A DNA stretch of 56,836 nucleotides, from positions 1 through 56,836 of the forward strand of contig JAGNZZ010000015.1 of assembly GCA_017984135.1 (NCBI GenBank). The letters are read 5' to 3'. Source of the stretch: Chitinophagales bacterium (GTDB taxonomy: Bacteria; Bacteroidota; Bacteroidia; Chitinophagales; JADIYW01). Below the pieces are notes generated by a model. It saw only the letters and a program-made list of their open reading frames with translations. It was not told where the DNA came from and searched no databases. Positions 38,790 to 46,928 of the stretch are shown piece after piece (the stretch's first letter is position 1; each line of letters begins with the position of its first letter). The position numbers were made by a program, and so were the translations under genes.

Positions 38790-39572
38790 TTAATGTTTAC
38801 GGCTAGCAAAAGTTTGAGCTATCGTATAGCCTAATTCATCGATTGCGTATGTAAGTTTGTCAATTTTTTGAGTACATAAATTGTAGAATATAATCGCTAA
38901 AGCGGAAGTAAAGATACCTAACGCGGTATTGATTAAAGCCTCAGAGATACCTTCTGCTAATTTTTCAGGATCTGAGCCACCTGCTCCAGCCAATCCTTTA
39001 AATGCTTTAATCATACCAATTACAGTACCTAATAATGCAATTAAAGTACCTACTGATGCGATGGTTGCTAATACCCACATGTTTTTTTCTAATGCAGGTA
39101 ATTCTAAGGCGGTTGATTCCTCCACCTCTTTTTGGATATTTAAGATTTTTTGTTCACCGGTTAATTCAGTGTTTTTCTCCATATCCGAATATTTGTGTAA
39201 TCCAGCTTGCACTACGTTTGCAACGGCACCTTGTTGCTTGCTACAATCTGCTAAAGCACCATTGATATCGTTACTTACCAATTTGGATTTTATATTTTGC
39301 AAGAATGTTTCTAATGAACCAGTTCCTTGTGCTTTATTGATTGTTAATAAACGCTCAATAGCAAAAGTAATACAGATAATAAATATTGCCATTAAGAAAG
39401 GTACGATGAAACCACCTTTATACATTAGACCGATTACATTTTGTTCGCCTGATGTTTTCACCTGGCCTTTGAATACAGTATAGAATAGAACGTTGCAAAC
39501 GATAGCTGCAATAAGAACTACTAAACCGATGCCTAATCCACCTGAATTCTTTTTTGTTTGTGCTTGTGCCAT
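38790..39572 (-). CDS. exbB: ExbB/TolQ/MotA proton-channel protein
   Basis: 260 aa from ATG 39572; the frame opens at a TTG three codons upstream, but M-A-Q-A-Q-T-K-K is the better start. Three membrane helices: residues about 13-33, 55-72 and a conserved pair after L-A-T-I-A-S-V-G-T-L-I-A-L-L-G-T-V-I-G-M (MotA/TolQ/ExbB domain). With ExbD it forms the proton channel that energises TonB. First gene of the operon; no exact promoter motif in the adjacent 100 bases. Confidence 0.92.
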   Translation of the reverse strand: MAQAQTKKNSGGLGIGLVVLIAAIVCNVLFYTVFKGQVKTSGEQNVIGLMYKGGFIVPFLMAIFIICITFAIERLLTINKAQGTGSLETFLQNIKSKLVSNDINGALADCSKQQGAVANVVQAGLHKYSDMEKNTELTGEQKILNIQKEVEESTALELPALEKNMWVLATIASVGTLIALLGTVIGMIKAFKGLAGAGGSDPEKLAEGISEALINTALGIFTSALAIIFYNLCTQKIDKLTYAIDELGYTIAQTFASRKH

Positions 39573-40187
39573 AATTGTCAATTTAATTTTAAAATGATAT
39601 TGTTTTAATATTTAGAAGTCGTAAAATTATACCTTTTTTTGGTATCTTTTACATTTGTGAACGAAAAAATATACTTTACATTGCAACTTTATTGCAAACA
39701 TTAACTTTTATTAGGATATATGTTCGTTGGTTGCTCTATTTTTTTTTGAAACAAAAGAAAGTAAATTAATCCGTTGTGCGGTTTAATTTTTTTTGTATTT
39801 TATAACTAATTGATAGACAAAGTCGAGTATTATCACTTTTTTTCTTAGTCTTCCAAAGGAATGCCTATGTCAAAAAAAAATCACAAACCCAACTGCCGTC
39901 AGGCAAAAAAAACATAGCTAAAATATTGCGCGTGGCTACAAAGCCCACGCTTTGCTTGCAATTCCTAAACTTCGGAATTGCCATCCCACGATTCTTTCCA
40001 TTCTACTTCATTCACCTTTTGTACATCTTTGCCTCTTTTAGCAATTCTCAAACCACACAACAGGTTTTATTTCTTTTTCCGACACAAAAAGAACAAAGGT
40101 AGCAAATTCAAGGTTTTGTATAGATAGAATGACAGATTTATGCCTAAAATGTGTGAAAACATAGGCTTTTAAGGGCAATAAAAGGCA
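39573..40187. other. 615-bp gene-free region with a hairpin cluster
   Basis: No credible gene in any frame. Within 90 bases it holds TGCC/GGCA (39894-39905), GCGTGG/CCACGC (39930-39950) and CAATTCC/GGAATTG (39959-39980). This stretch is more G+C-rich than its surroundings. A minus-strand TACCTTTG at 40094-40101 has no gene directly after it. It could be the distant exbB promoter, a small RNA promoter or a remnant repeat element next to the hip operon. Confidence 0.5.
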
Positions 40188-41138
40188 TTAATGAAATAAA
40201 TTTTGATATTTGACTTGTAATAGTTCGATATAGTTTTTTTGCATTGATTTGGTTAAAAAACTTTGTTTTATAAAGTCAATCCAGTTGGGTAATGCTCTTT
40301 CAAATTTGACATAAATACTTTCTACTACTTTTGTATTGATGTTCATACTTGAAGCTAAAGCATCAAAATCTTTTTTCTTCAATCGGCTTTTCTTTCCGTT
40401 GATAGTTAGGGCAGATTCTTCCTTATCATCGGCAATTACTAAAGCAGTACTTACTAAATCATACGCAGGCGACAATTCAAATTCGCCAAAAGCGTTTTCA
40501 ATTAAAGCAAAATTCTTTAAGTGCATATCTGCATTACCTGTGAGATAGCAAAACAAAACCAACTCAAATAATCGCAATACTTCAAAGCCTTTATTGGTGG
40601 TAAATTGATGCGTTGTTTTGGCCACTTTTTCAATAGAACCTATGTATTTATGTTCGGTTAAATTTTCAGTTAGTTGACAAAAATCTTCTAATGCAATTTT
40701 TTCATTTTTGTATCTGTCAAAGCGTTTGGTAATGTAAGCCATTTCGCCTGATGCCAATTTCATCAAACAATGTTGAGCAGTTTTTATTTTTACTAAATTA
40801 GCTAAATGCATCGTTACATCTTCGTTTTGTGGCAGTTCTTTATATTCTGTTGATGGTGGTTTTAAAATATAGTTTCCGTGCAAATCCACAATAGTAAGCC
40901 GTGATAATTCATTTTTATGTTTTTCTATTTCTAATGATAATTTTGGCTGAACACCAGTAACTGCAACGCTTTTAATAACAATTTGTTTGGCTAAATCTTC
41001 TAATTCTTTCAAATTAAAATCAATGATAGGTGCTTGTTTTGTGCCAAACATTTTTTTAGCACAAGTAGTATGAAAATCTTGTTCAACTTCATTTAATGCT
41101 TTATAACAATAAAGGCATTTAGTCATCTTATTTTTCAT
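40188..41138 (-). CDS. hipT: HipT: HipA-type Ser/Thr kinase toxin (C-terminal part as separate protein)
   Basis: 316 aa from ATG 41138, which forms an ATGA overlap with hipS; the frame extends to a TTG at 41174 inside hipS. Kinase motifs: G-N-A-D-M-H-L-K-N-F (catalytic Asp, about residue 203), S-P-A-Y-D-L-V (metal-binding Asp, about 228) and the gate segment S57-V-A-V-T-G-V-Q-P-K66. An N-terminal C8-x-x-C11 ... H23-x-x-C26 set looks like a zinc ribbon. Family knowledge: HipT/HipA phosphorylate an aminoacyl-tRNA synthetase (TrpRS or GltX) and halt growth. It lacks the N-subdomain 1 of HipA, which is supplied by the gene before it. Confidence 0.88.
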   Translation of the reverse strand: MKNKMTKCLYCYKALNEVEQDFHTTCAKKMFGTKQAPIIDFNLKELEDLAKQIVIKSVAVTGVQPKLSLEIEKHKNELSRLTIVDLHGNYILKPPSTEYKELPQNEDVTMHLANLVKIKTAQHCLMKLASGEMAYITKRFDRYKNEKIALEDFCQLTENLTEHKYIGSIEKVAKTTHQFTTNKGFEVLRLFELVLFCYLTGNADMHLKNFALIENAFGEFELSPAYDLVSTALVIADDKEESALTINGKKSRLKKKDFDALASSMNINTKVVESIYVKFERALPNWIDFIKQSFLTKSMQKNYIELLQVKYQNLFH

Positions 41139-41455
41139 TCTTCTATTGCTTTTATTGATACACAACCTATACAATCGTTACATAAGGTTAGCAATAAACC
41201 AAACCTATCTCTTGCTTTTATTTTCCAGTTAGCAACTGCAATATTTAACAACCAGCCTTCGGGAATTAATCCATCAAAAAAAGGAAATAAAATTTTGCTT
41301 TGAAATGCGTGTTTTTGAATAGGTAATGTTCGGCTAATTGGTTTTACAGAAATAGAATTTAAAAAAGCATCATCATACTTAAAAGTATAACCATCTTCAT
41401 TTTCAGCAATTATTCCTGCTAAATTATTTTTGTAATAAACATTTCCCTTTCTCAT
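41135..41455 (-). CDS. hipS: HipS: stand-alone HipA N-subdomain 1, probable antitoxin
   Basis: 106 aa. Matches the N-terminal subdomain of HipA: G-I-I-A-E-N-E-D-G-Y-T-F-K-Y, then S-R-T-L-P-I and F-F-D-G-L-I-P-E-G-W-L-L, ending near C-V-S-I-K. In E. coli O127 HipBST the HipS protein, not HipB, neutralises HipT; the same role is inferred. Overlaps hipB by 4 bp and hipT by 4 bp (ATGA), so the three genes are coupled. Confidence 0.85.
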   Translation of the reverse strand: MRKGNVYYKNNLAGIIAENEDGYTFKYDDAFLNSISVKPISRTLPIQKHAFQSKILFPFFDGLIPEGWLLNIAVANWKIKARDRFGLLLTLCNDCIGCVSIKAIEE

Positions 41456-41658
41456 ACTTCATTGATTTTTATTACACCTACTGAAGCACCAAACAAAGCT
41501 AAAACTTGATTTGCTTTATCTAATCTAACAGATTCTTTTCCACTTTCTAACTCACGTAAAAAACGCAACCCCACACCAGCTTTTTCGGCTAATTCAGGTT
41601 GTGTGAGTTTGAGTTGCTTACGTTTCTCTTTTACAAAACTGGCTATTGAAGATTTCAT
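41452..41658 (-). CDS. hipB: HipB-like XRE-family DNA-binding protein
   Basis: 68 aa. One helix-turn-helix of the Cro/CI type: L-T-Q-P-E-L-A-E-K-A-G-V-G-L-R-F-L-R-E-L-E-S-G-K. First gene of hipB-hipS-hipT. Three palindromes upstream (41662-41760) with arms like ATACC and GGTAT are its probable binding sites, giving autorepression. Confidence 0.88.
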   Translation of the reverse strand: MKSSIASFVKEKRKQLKLTQPELAEKAGVGLRFLRELESGKESVRLDKANQVLALFGASVGVIKINEV

Positions 41659-41661
41659 TTT

Positions 41662-41760
41662 TATACCTTTAAGGGTACAAATTTACTAAAATAATTATTA
41701 TTATACCTTATTGGGTATAAAATAAATGTAATTCGTTTAAATTATACCCTTTCGGGTGCA
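41662..41760 (-). promoter_or_regulatory. Triple palindromic operator upstream of hipB
   Basis: Three related sites: TATACCTTTAAGGGTA (41662-41677), TTATACCTTATTGGGTATAA (41701-41720, 7-bp arms) and TTATACCCTTTCGGGTGCA (41742-41760). Centres are about 40 and 41 bp apart, close to four helical turns. Site 1 borders the hipB -7 element, site 2 covers the -33 zone, and site 3 touches the mnmE stop. Confidence 0.75.
41678..41685 (-). promoter_or_regulatory. Bacteroidota -7 element TAAATTTG for hipB-hipS-hipT
   Basis: Exact TAnnTTTG on the minus strand, 19 bases before the hipB ATG, flanked by operator sites 1 and 2. Confidence 0.6.
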
Positions 41761-41763
41761 TTT

Positions 41764-43134
41764 TTACTTTCCAATGCAAAATCTGCTGAATATGGCAGAA
41801 AGGATATCTCTATCCACATCAATTTCACCGGTAATCTGTCCTAAAAACCGAAGTGCCGTTTTTATATCTTGTGAAATTAGATCTGTCGGAATGTTTTGTT
41901 GAGTATTTTGCAATACAATATCTATAGCAACACCCGCATTCTGTAAGGCTTCAAAATGGCGGTAATTACTGATCACTACAGCGTCTTGATTTCCAACCTT
42001 TTCCTTTTCAATAGTTTGCACTAAAAATGTTTTTAATTCGGGGATACCTTCATTTTCTTTTGCTGAAATGGATATATACTCAGGAAATTTATCCTTTATT
42101 CCTTCTAGTTTATATTTATCTTGTTTATTTCCTATAACAATCAACTTTTTTGATTTAGGAATTTCCTCTAATGCTGTTAAAATATCTGTAAGATTTTCTG
42201 CTCCTTGATCAAACAAATAAAGTACAATTTCTGCTCTCAAGATGGATTCTTTACTACGTTCTACGCCAATTTTCTCTATCACATCAGATGTTTCTCTCAG
42301 GCCGGCTGTATCAATAAATCGAAATAAATATCCACTTATCGTGAGTGTTTCCTCAACTGTATCGCGTGTCGTACCAGCAATTTCAGAAACAATCGCTCGT
42401 TCTTCTTCTAATAGTGCATTTAACAAAGTAGATTTTCCAGCATTAGGCTTGCCTACTATAGCCACCGGAATACCATTTTTAATAGCATTTCCAAACTTAA
42501 ACGATGTAATTAGAAGCTTAATTTCACTTTTTATATGTTCAAGTAGTTGTACAAAATGTGTTCTATCTGCAAACTCAACATCTTCCTCCGCGAAATCTAA
42601 TTCAAGCTCAATTAAAGCAGTGAATTCAATTAATGAATTTCTCAAATCTTTTAATTTAGAAGAAATTCCTCCACGCATTTGCTGCATGGCTACTTTATGT
42701 GCCGCTTGAGAATCAGAAGCAATTAAGTCTGCAACGGCTTCAGCCTGAGACAAATCAAATCGACCATTTATATAGGCTCGCTGTGTAAACTCTCCTTGAT
42801 TGGCCATTCTTGCACCTTTCAATATCAAAAGTTGCAATATTCTATTTAAAATATACGGCGAACCATGGCATGAAATCTCAATCACATCTTCTTTTGTATA
42901 GGAATTGGGTCCAATAAATATGCTAATTAATACTTCATCTATCACCTCTTCATTTTCTACTATCTTACCAAGGTGAACAGTGTGTGATGCTTGATTAGTA
43001 AGGTTTTTACCCTTAAAAATTTCATTAACAATAGAAAAAGTATCTTTACCGGAAACACGAATCACCCCAATAGCACCTACAGCCAAAGGTGTAGCAATAG
43101 CAATAATTGTATCATTAAAATCAATTGATAGCAT
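41764..43134 (-). CDS. mnmE: tRNA modification GTPase MnmE
   Basis: 456 aa. With MnmG installs the aminomethyl-type group on wobble U34 of tRNAs. The N-terminal folate-binding domain has D-T-I-I-A-I-A-T-P, G-E-F-T-Q-R-A-Y and N-G-R-F-D-L-S-Q-A-E-A-V. The inserted G domain has G-K-P-N-A-G-K-S-T (about residue 230) and D-T-A-G-L-R-E-T. The protein ends with the invariant F-C-I-G-K, including the catalytic Cys. A -7 element lies 43 bases upstream. The hip operon follows directly. Confidence 0.96.
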   Translation of the reverse strand: MLSIDFNDTIIAIATPLAVGAIGVIRVSGKDTFSIVNEIFKGKNLTNQASHTVHLGKIVENEEVIDEVLISIFIGPNSYTKEDVIEISCHGSPYILNRILQLLILKGARMANQGEFTQRAYINGRFDLSQAEAVADLIASDSQAAHKVAMQQMRGGISSKLKDLRNSLIEFTALIELELDFAEEDVEFADRTHFVQLLEHIKSEIKLLITSFKFGNAIKNGIPVAIVGKPNAGKSTLLNALLEEERAIVSEIAGTTRDTVEETLTISGYLFRFIDTAGLRETSDVIEKIGVERSKESILRAEIVLYLFDQGAENLTDILTALEEIPKSKKLIVIGNKQDKYKLEGIKDKFPEYISISAKENEGIPELKTFLVQTIEKEKVGNQDAVVISNYRHFEALQNAGVAIDIVLQNTQQNIPTDLISQDIKTALRFLGQITGEIDVDRDILSAIFSRFCIGK

Positions 43135-43177
43135 ACAATTTCAATTTATCTTGTCGGTTAGTTTTTCTATTTATGCG

Positions 43178-43185
43178 CAAATATA
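43178..43185 (-). promoter_or_regulatory. Bacteroidota -7 element TATATTTG for mnmE
   Basis: Exact TAnnTTTG on the minus strand, 43 bases before the mnmE ATG. Confidence 0.5.
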
Positions 43186-43288
43186 AGACGATTCACTTGA
43201 TTTCAACCCACAAACTAAAAAAGTGCGCAGGACGAATTAACCAATTCATAAGCGCATATTTAATTTTTAATATTAGCTATTTGTTTAT

Positions 43289-43296
43289 TACCTTTG
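43289..43296 (+). promoter_or_regulatory. Bacteroidota -7 element TACCTTTG for the export-polyketide run
   Basis: Exact TAnnTTTG, 20 bases before the SLBB gene. The only clear promoter motif ahead of the six plus-strand genes up to 55468. Confidence 0.55.
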
Positions 43297-43316
43297 AGGT
43301 TTATATCCGTAAATAG

Positions 43317-45749
43317 ATGAGAAAACTTTTCGTACTTTGCTTGTTCGTTAGCATTGCCTTTTGTAGTAATGGACAAAATTTTGGAAACTTAACAGGCTCT
43401 TTAAATGGTGCCGGAATTACTACTGCTGCTTCAAATGCAGCAAAGCAACTCCAAACCATGAATAGTGGTAATGCTACTTCCACTAACAGCTTGTCTCAAT
43501 TACAGTTGTTAGGATTAGACCCAAATGTTATCCAGAAATATTTAAAAACAAAAGCTGAAAGCACACAGCAGGAAACAGATAACCCTATTCAAGGTGTTCT
43601 ACAAACCATTCTGGAATTAAAATCTCGCCAAGATTCATTCCAATCCGTTTTAGATAATCAGCAAAAAACAATTGAAGCTAATAATAACGTAAAACCAAAT
43701 GAAATTTTTGGACACGACTTCTTCGGCACAGGCAAATTGGCTCTTTTTGCAAAATCATCAGAAGCAAAAGCACCAGATTCTTATATTTTAGATGCTGGAG
43801 ATGAAATAAGTATTGCAGTTTGGGGTTATGCAGATTATAACAATAAACTTAAAGTAAGTGAAGATGGCTTTATTCAAATTCCTGAATTTGGACGTATTTA
43901 TGTGAAAGGATTATCGTTTGGTGCTGTTAAATCACAAATTGGAAAACGCTTGGCAACTTTCATCAATCCAGCAAATACCAAATATGAAATAACACTAAAT
44001 TACGCACGTACCATTGATGTAAACATCGTAGGTGAAGTAAAAACACCTGGAACTTACCAAATTCCAGCAATCAACTCTGTTTATAATGCCATTAATGCGG
44101 CCAACGGCATTACCAATATTGGTAGCGTTCGTGATATTCAAATTCGTAGAGATGGAAAAACCATTAAACGCTTAGATGTTTATGAATTTTTATTCAATCC
44201 ATTATCTCAAGAAAACTTCTATTTACAAAAAGGAGATTTCATTTATGTATCCACACAAAATAAATTAATAAAAATTACAGGCGCCGTAAGAAGACCTGCG
44301 AAATACGAGTTATTAACACCAGAAAACCTAAATGAATTAATAAAATTTGCTGGTGGTTTTGCACCAGATGCATATATTAAATCTGTTCAAATAACAAGAA
44401 CAAACGGCGATCAATCAAAAATATTAAATGTAAATTACGAAGACATTTTAACAAATCATTCAAATGTAGAATTGAAAGATGGCGACGAAGTAACTATTTC
44501 CACAATACCAGGTGGCATTGAAAATTTTGTTTCTATCTCAGGAACCATTCGTTACCCAGGAAAATATGAATTAAAAGAAGGATTTAGAATTTCTGACATT
44601 ATAAAGGCTTCTGGTGGAATTCGATTAGAAACCTATATCGACAGAGCCTATATAAAAAGAAAAATGGATGACAATACAAATGTGATTCAAAAATTCTCAT
44701 TAAACAATATTTTATTGGATGAAAATTCAGCAGACAATTTATTACTTAAAAAGTTCGACCAAATTCAACTCTTCTCTAAAGATGATTTTATAGAAAAATT
44801 CAATGTAACCATTGATGGATCGGTTATTAAACCTACTTCCATGGAATACACCAATGGATTGAACTTAAATGACCTATTGTTTTATGCTGGTGGATTAAAA
44901 AAAGAAGCTGCAAATTCAAAAATTGAAATCTCAAGAGTAATGAATGTAGATTCCAGTTTAGATAAAAAATTCATACCACAACGAATTGTGGTACAAACTA
45001 TTACGATTGGACCTAATTTAGAAATTGATGATGCATCTAAAGCATTCTTGCTTTCACCGATGGACAGAATTTTCGTGCGAAAAGAATATGGCTTTGATGA
45101 ACAAATGACTGTTACCATTAAAGGAGAAGTAAAATATCCAGGTATATATCCAATTTTAGATAAAAATGAAAAAGTATTAGATTTAATTGAACGCGCTGGA
45201 GGTTTAACACCTTATGCTTTTATTAAAAATGCAAAACTAACAAGACCTGAAAACAAATTAGATAAAACTATTTTCCAATTAAAAGATGCTTTTAATGACT
45301 CTTCCTCACGAGCCAATTTAATTCTTAAAAATGGAGATGAAATCGAAATTCCAACAGTAAACCAATTGGTAAGTATTCAAGGAGCGATTCGTTATCCAAA
45401 CTTAGACAGCACACAAACGATTAACGGAAAATATGTTCCCGGAAAAAGCGCTCGTTGGTATATCAAACACTATGGTGGTGGTTTTAAAAAAGGTGCTCTT
45501 AAAAAATCTACAATGGTAATCTACCCAAACAGAAAGGTGGATTATACGCGTACTTTTATGGGAATCAAAAATTATCCGACAGTAGATATAGAAGGAGCAA
45601 CTATTACCGTGGATATGAAAGTAAAAAAACCGAAACCACCAAAAGGACCTGAATCTGCGTTAAACTGGAATATCATTCTTCCAAGTATGATTGCAGCATT
45701 CACTTCTATTGCCACCACATTAACATTAATTTTTGTATTGAAAAAATAA
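43317..45749 (+). CDS. Wza-like polysaccharide export protein with six SLBB repeats
   Basis: 810 aa. Signal peptide ending S-N-G-Q. A Gln/Asn-rich region precedes the poly-export domain (Y-I-L-D-A-G-D-E-I-S-I-A-V-W-G, about residue 152). Six SLBB units follow, each opening like I-x-G-x-V-x-x-P-G-x-Y (for example V-N-I-V-G-E-V-K-T-P-G-T-Y and V-T-I-K-G-E-V-K-Y-P-G-I-Y). A C-terminal membrane helix (about residues 788-806) ends in Lys-Lys. Such proteins form the outer-membrane/periplasmic channel for capsule or exopolysaccharide. It starts the run that continues with a Wzz-like gene 9 bp later. Confidence 0.92.
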   Translation: MRKLFVLCLFVSIAFCSNGQNFGNLTGSLNGAGITTAASNAAKQLQTMNSGNATSTNSLSQLQLLGLDPNVIQKYLKTKAESTQQETDNPIQGVLQTILELKSRQDSFQSVLDNQQKTIEANNNVKPNEIFGHDFFGTGKLALFAKSSEAKAPDSYILDAGDEISIAVWGYADYNNKLKVSEDGFIQIPEFGRIYVKGLSFGAVKSQIGKRLATFINPANTKYEITLNYARTIDVNIVGEVKTPGTYQIPAINSVYNAINAANGITNIGSVRDIQIRRDGKTIKRLDVYEFLFNPLSQENFYLQKGDFIYVSTQNKLIKITGAVRRPAKYELLTPENLNELIKFAGGFAPDAYIKSVQITRTNGDQSKILNVNYEDILTNHSNVELKDGDEVTISTIPGGIENFVSISGTIRYPGKYELKEGFRISDIIKASGGIRLETYIDRAYIKRKMDDNTNVIQKFSLNNILLDENSADNLLLKKFDQIQLFSKDDFIEKFNVTIDGSVIKPTSMEYTNGLNLNDLLFYAGGLKKEAANSKIEISRVMNVDSSLDKKFIPQRIVVQTITIGPNLEIDDASKAFLLSPMDRIFVRKEYGFDEQMTVTIKGEVKYPGIYPILDKNEKVLDLIERAGGLTPYAFIKNAKLTRPENKLDKTIFQLKDAFNDSSSRANLILKNGDEIEIPTVNQLVSIQGAIRYPNLDSTQTINGKYVPGKSARWYIKHYGGGFKKGALKKSTMVIYPNRKVDYTRTFMGIKNYPTVDIEGATITVDMKVKKPKPPKGPESALNWNIILPSMIAAFTSIATTLTLIFVLKK

Positions 45750-45758
45750 TTTAAATTC

Positions 45759-46853
45759 ATGCAAAACGAATTCATTGAAGAAGACATAAGGCTTGTTGAT
45801 GTACTTGAATCCATCACATCTTACTTAAAATTTCTCTTAAAGAAATGGTATATCTCCATTCTGGGTGTCGCAGCATTTACGGCAGCTGGATATTTTTTTG
45901 CAAAACTATCTGCTCCAAAATACGTTAACTACGTTTCGTTTAATGCAGTGGACACTCGTACTAGTGCCATGGGTGGCCTCATGTCCATGATGGGTGTAAC
46001 CTTTGCAGGTGGTTCTTCAAATGATGTATTAACCGGCATATTTACATCCAGAAACATCTTTTTAAACTCCATGTTGACCGATGTAGAAATCAATGGCAAA
46101 ACAGACAAACTAGCCAATTTCTATTTTCATACTTTAAAATATGACGAAGGTTTTGAAAAAGATCCAATTTTAAAAGATTTCAAGTTTAGAGCAAACTCAA
46201 TTGATGCACTTTCTAAACAAGAAATCGATTTCTTAGGTATGATGTATGATGATTTTATAGATGGATTCATGACGGCTGAATACGATATCCCAACAGGCAT
46301 GATAAAAGCAGAAATTGAAACACCAGATTACGATGTTTCTCGCCAATTGGGGGTTACTTTATTAAATAATACCATAAAATTTTACCAAAATAGACAAGTT
46401 GAAAATGCAAAAACTTCTTTAACTAATTCTACAAAAAGATTAGACTCTATTTCTGCCCAAATTGAAGCTAGACAAAGAATGATTGCCGCATCTCAAGATC
46501 AAAATATATTCAATTCTAAAAGAATTTCTATTGTTGAGCAACAAAAGTTAACACAAGAAATGATGACGCTAAATGTCATGTATAATGATGCTGTAACAGC
46601 AACAGAAAATTCAAAAGCAGGACTTTCTCCTCAAAATAATATCGTTAGAATTATAGACGATCCGTTATTTTCAACATCTCCTAAATACAAAGGAAAATGG
46701 TTATTCGCCGCCATTGGTTTTGCAGTTAGTATTTTCGTAATCATTTTACCATTAATAATGCGAAAAGCAATCTTAGATGGACGTGAAGAAAATAAAATTG
46801 CTGAAGAAAAATTAGCCGCTCAACAACAAGCTCAAGCTACGTCAAATTCCTAA
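45759..46853 (+). CDS. Wzz-like chain-length / co-polymerase protein
   Basis: 364 aa. Cytoplasmic N-terminus, first helix about residues 30-50 (I-S-I-L-G-V-A-A-F-T-A-A-G-Y-F-F), a large periplasmic part with a coiled coil around residues 210-290, and a second helix about 310-330 (L-F-A-A-I-G-F-A-V-S-I-F). No C-terminal tyrosine kinase or Walker motif, so it is not a BY-kinase fusion. The protein bridges polymerase and export channel in polysaccharide systems. It precedes the first polyketide synthase by 75 bp. Confidence 0.88.
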   Translation: MQNEFIEEDIRLVDVLESITSYLKFLLKKWYISILGVAAFTAAGYFFAKLSAPKYVNYVSFNAVDTRTSAMGGLMSMMGVTFAGGSSNDVLTGIFTSRNIFLNSMLTDVEINGKTDKLANFYFHTLKYDEGFEKDPILKDFKFRANSIDALSKQEIDFLGMMYDDFIDGFMTAEYDIPTGMIKAEIETPDYDVSRQLGVTLLNNTIKFYQNRQVENAKTSLTNSTKRLDSISAQIEARQRMIAASQDQNIFNSKRISIVEQQKLTQEMMTLNVMYNDAVTATENSKAGLSPQNNIVRIIDDPLFSTSPKYKGKWLFAAIGFAVSIFVIILPLIMRKAILDGREENKIAEEKLAAQQQAQATSNS

Positions 46854-46928
46854 TTTTGTTGTTCCTATTATAAGATTTTTAAAGTTATATTGTATAACTT
46901 TAATCTCATTTTATAGCCTTTCATTTAT

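Noticed and set aside
38929..39483. 184-codon plus-strand frame opposite exbB
   Set aside because: Antisense to a clear ExbB; no domain or leader of its own.
39573..40187. A degraded protein gene
   Set aside because: The longest readable stretch is about 33 codons with no start or recognised similarity.
40188..41455. hipS and hipT as a frameshifted hipA pseudogene
   Set aside because: The ATGA overlap, separate plausible starts, intact kinase motifs and the known HipBST layout argue for two genes.
42242..42709. 155-codon plus-strand frame opposite mnmE
   Set aside because: Mirror of the MnmE coding strand; Ser-rich and without motifs.
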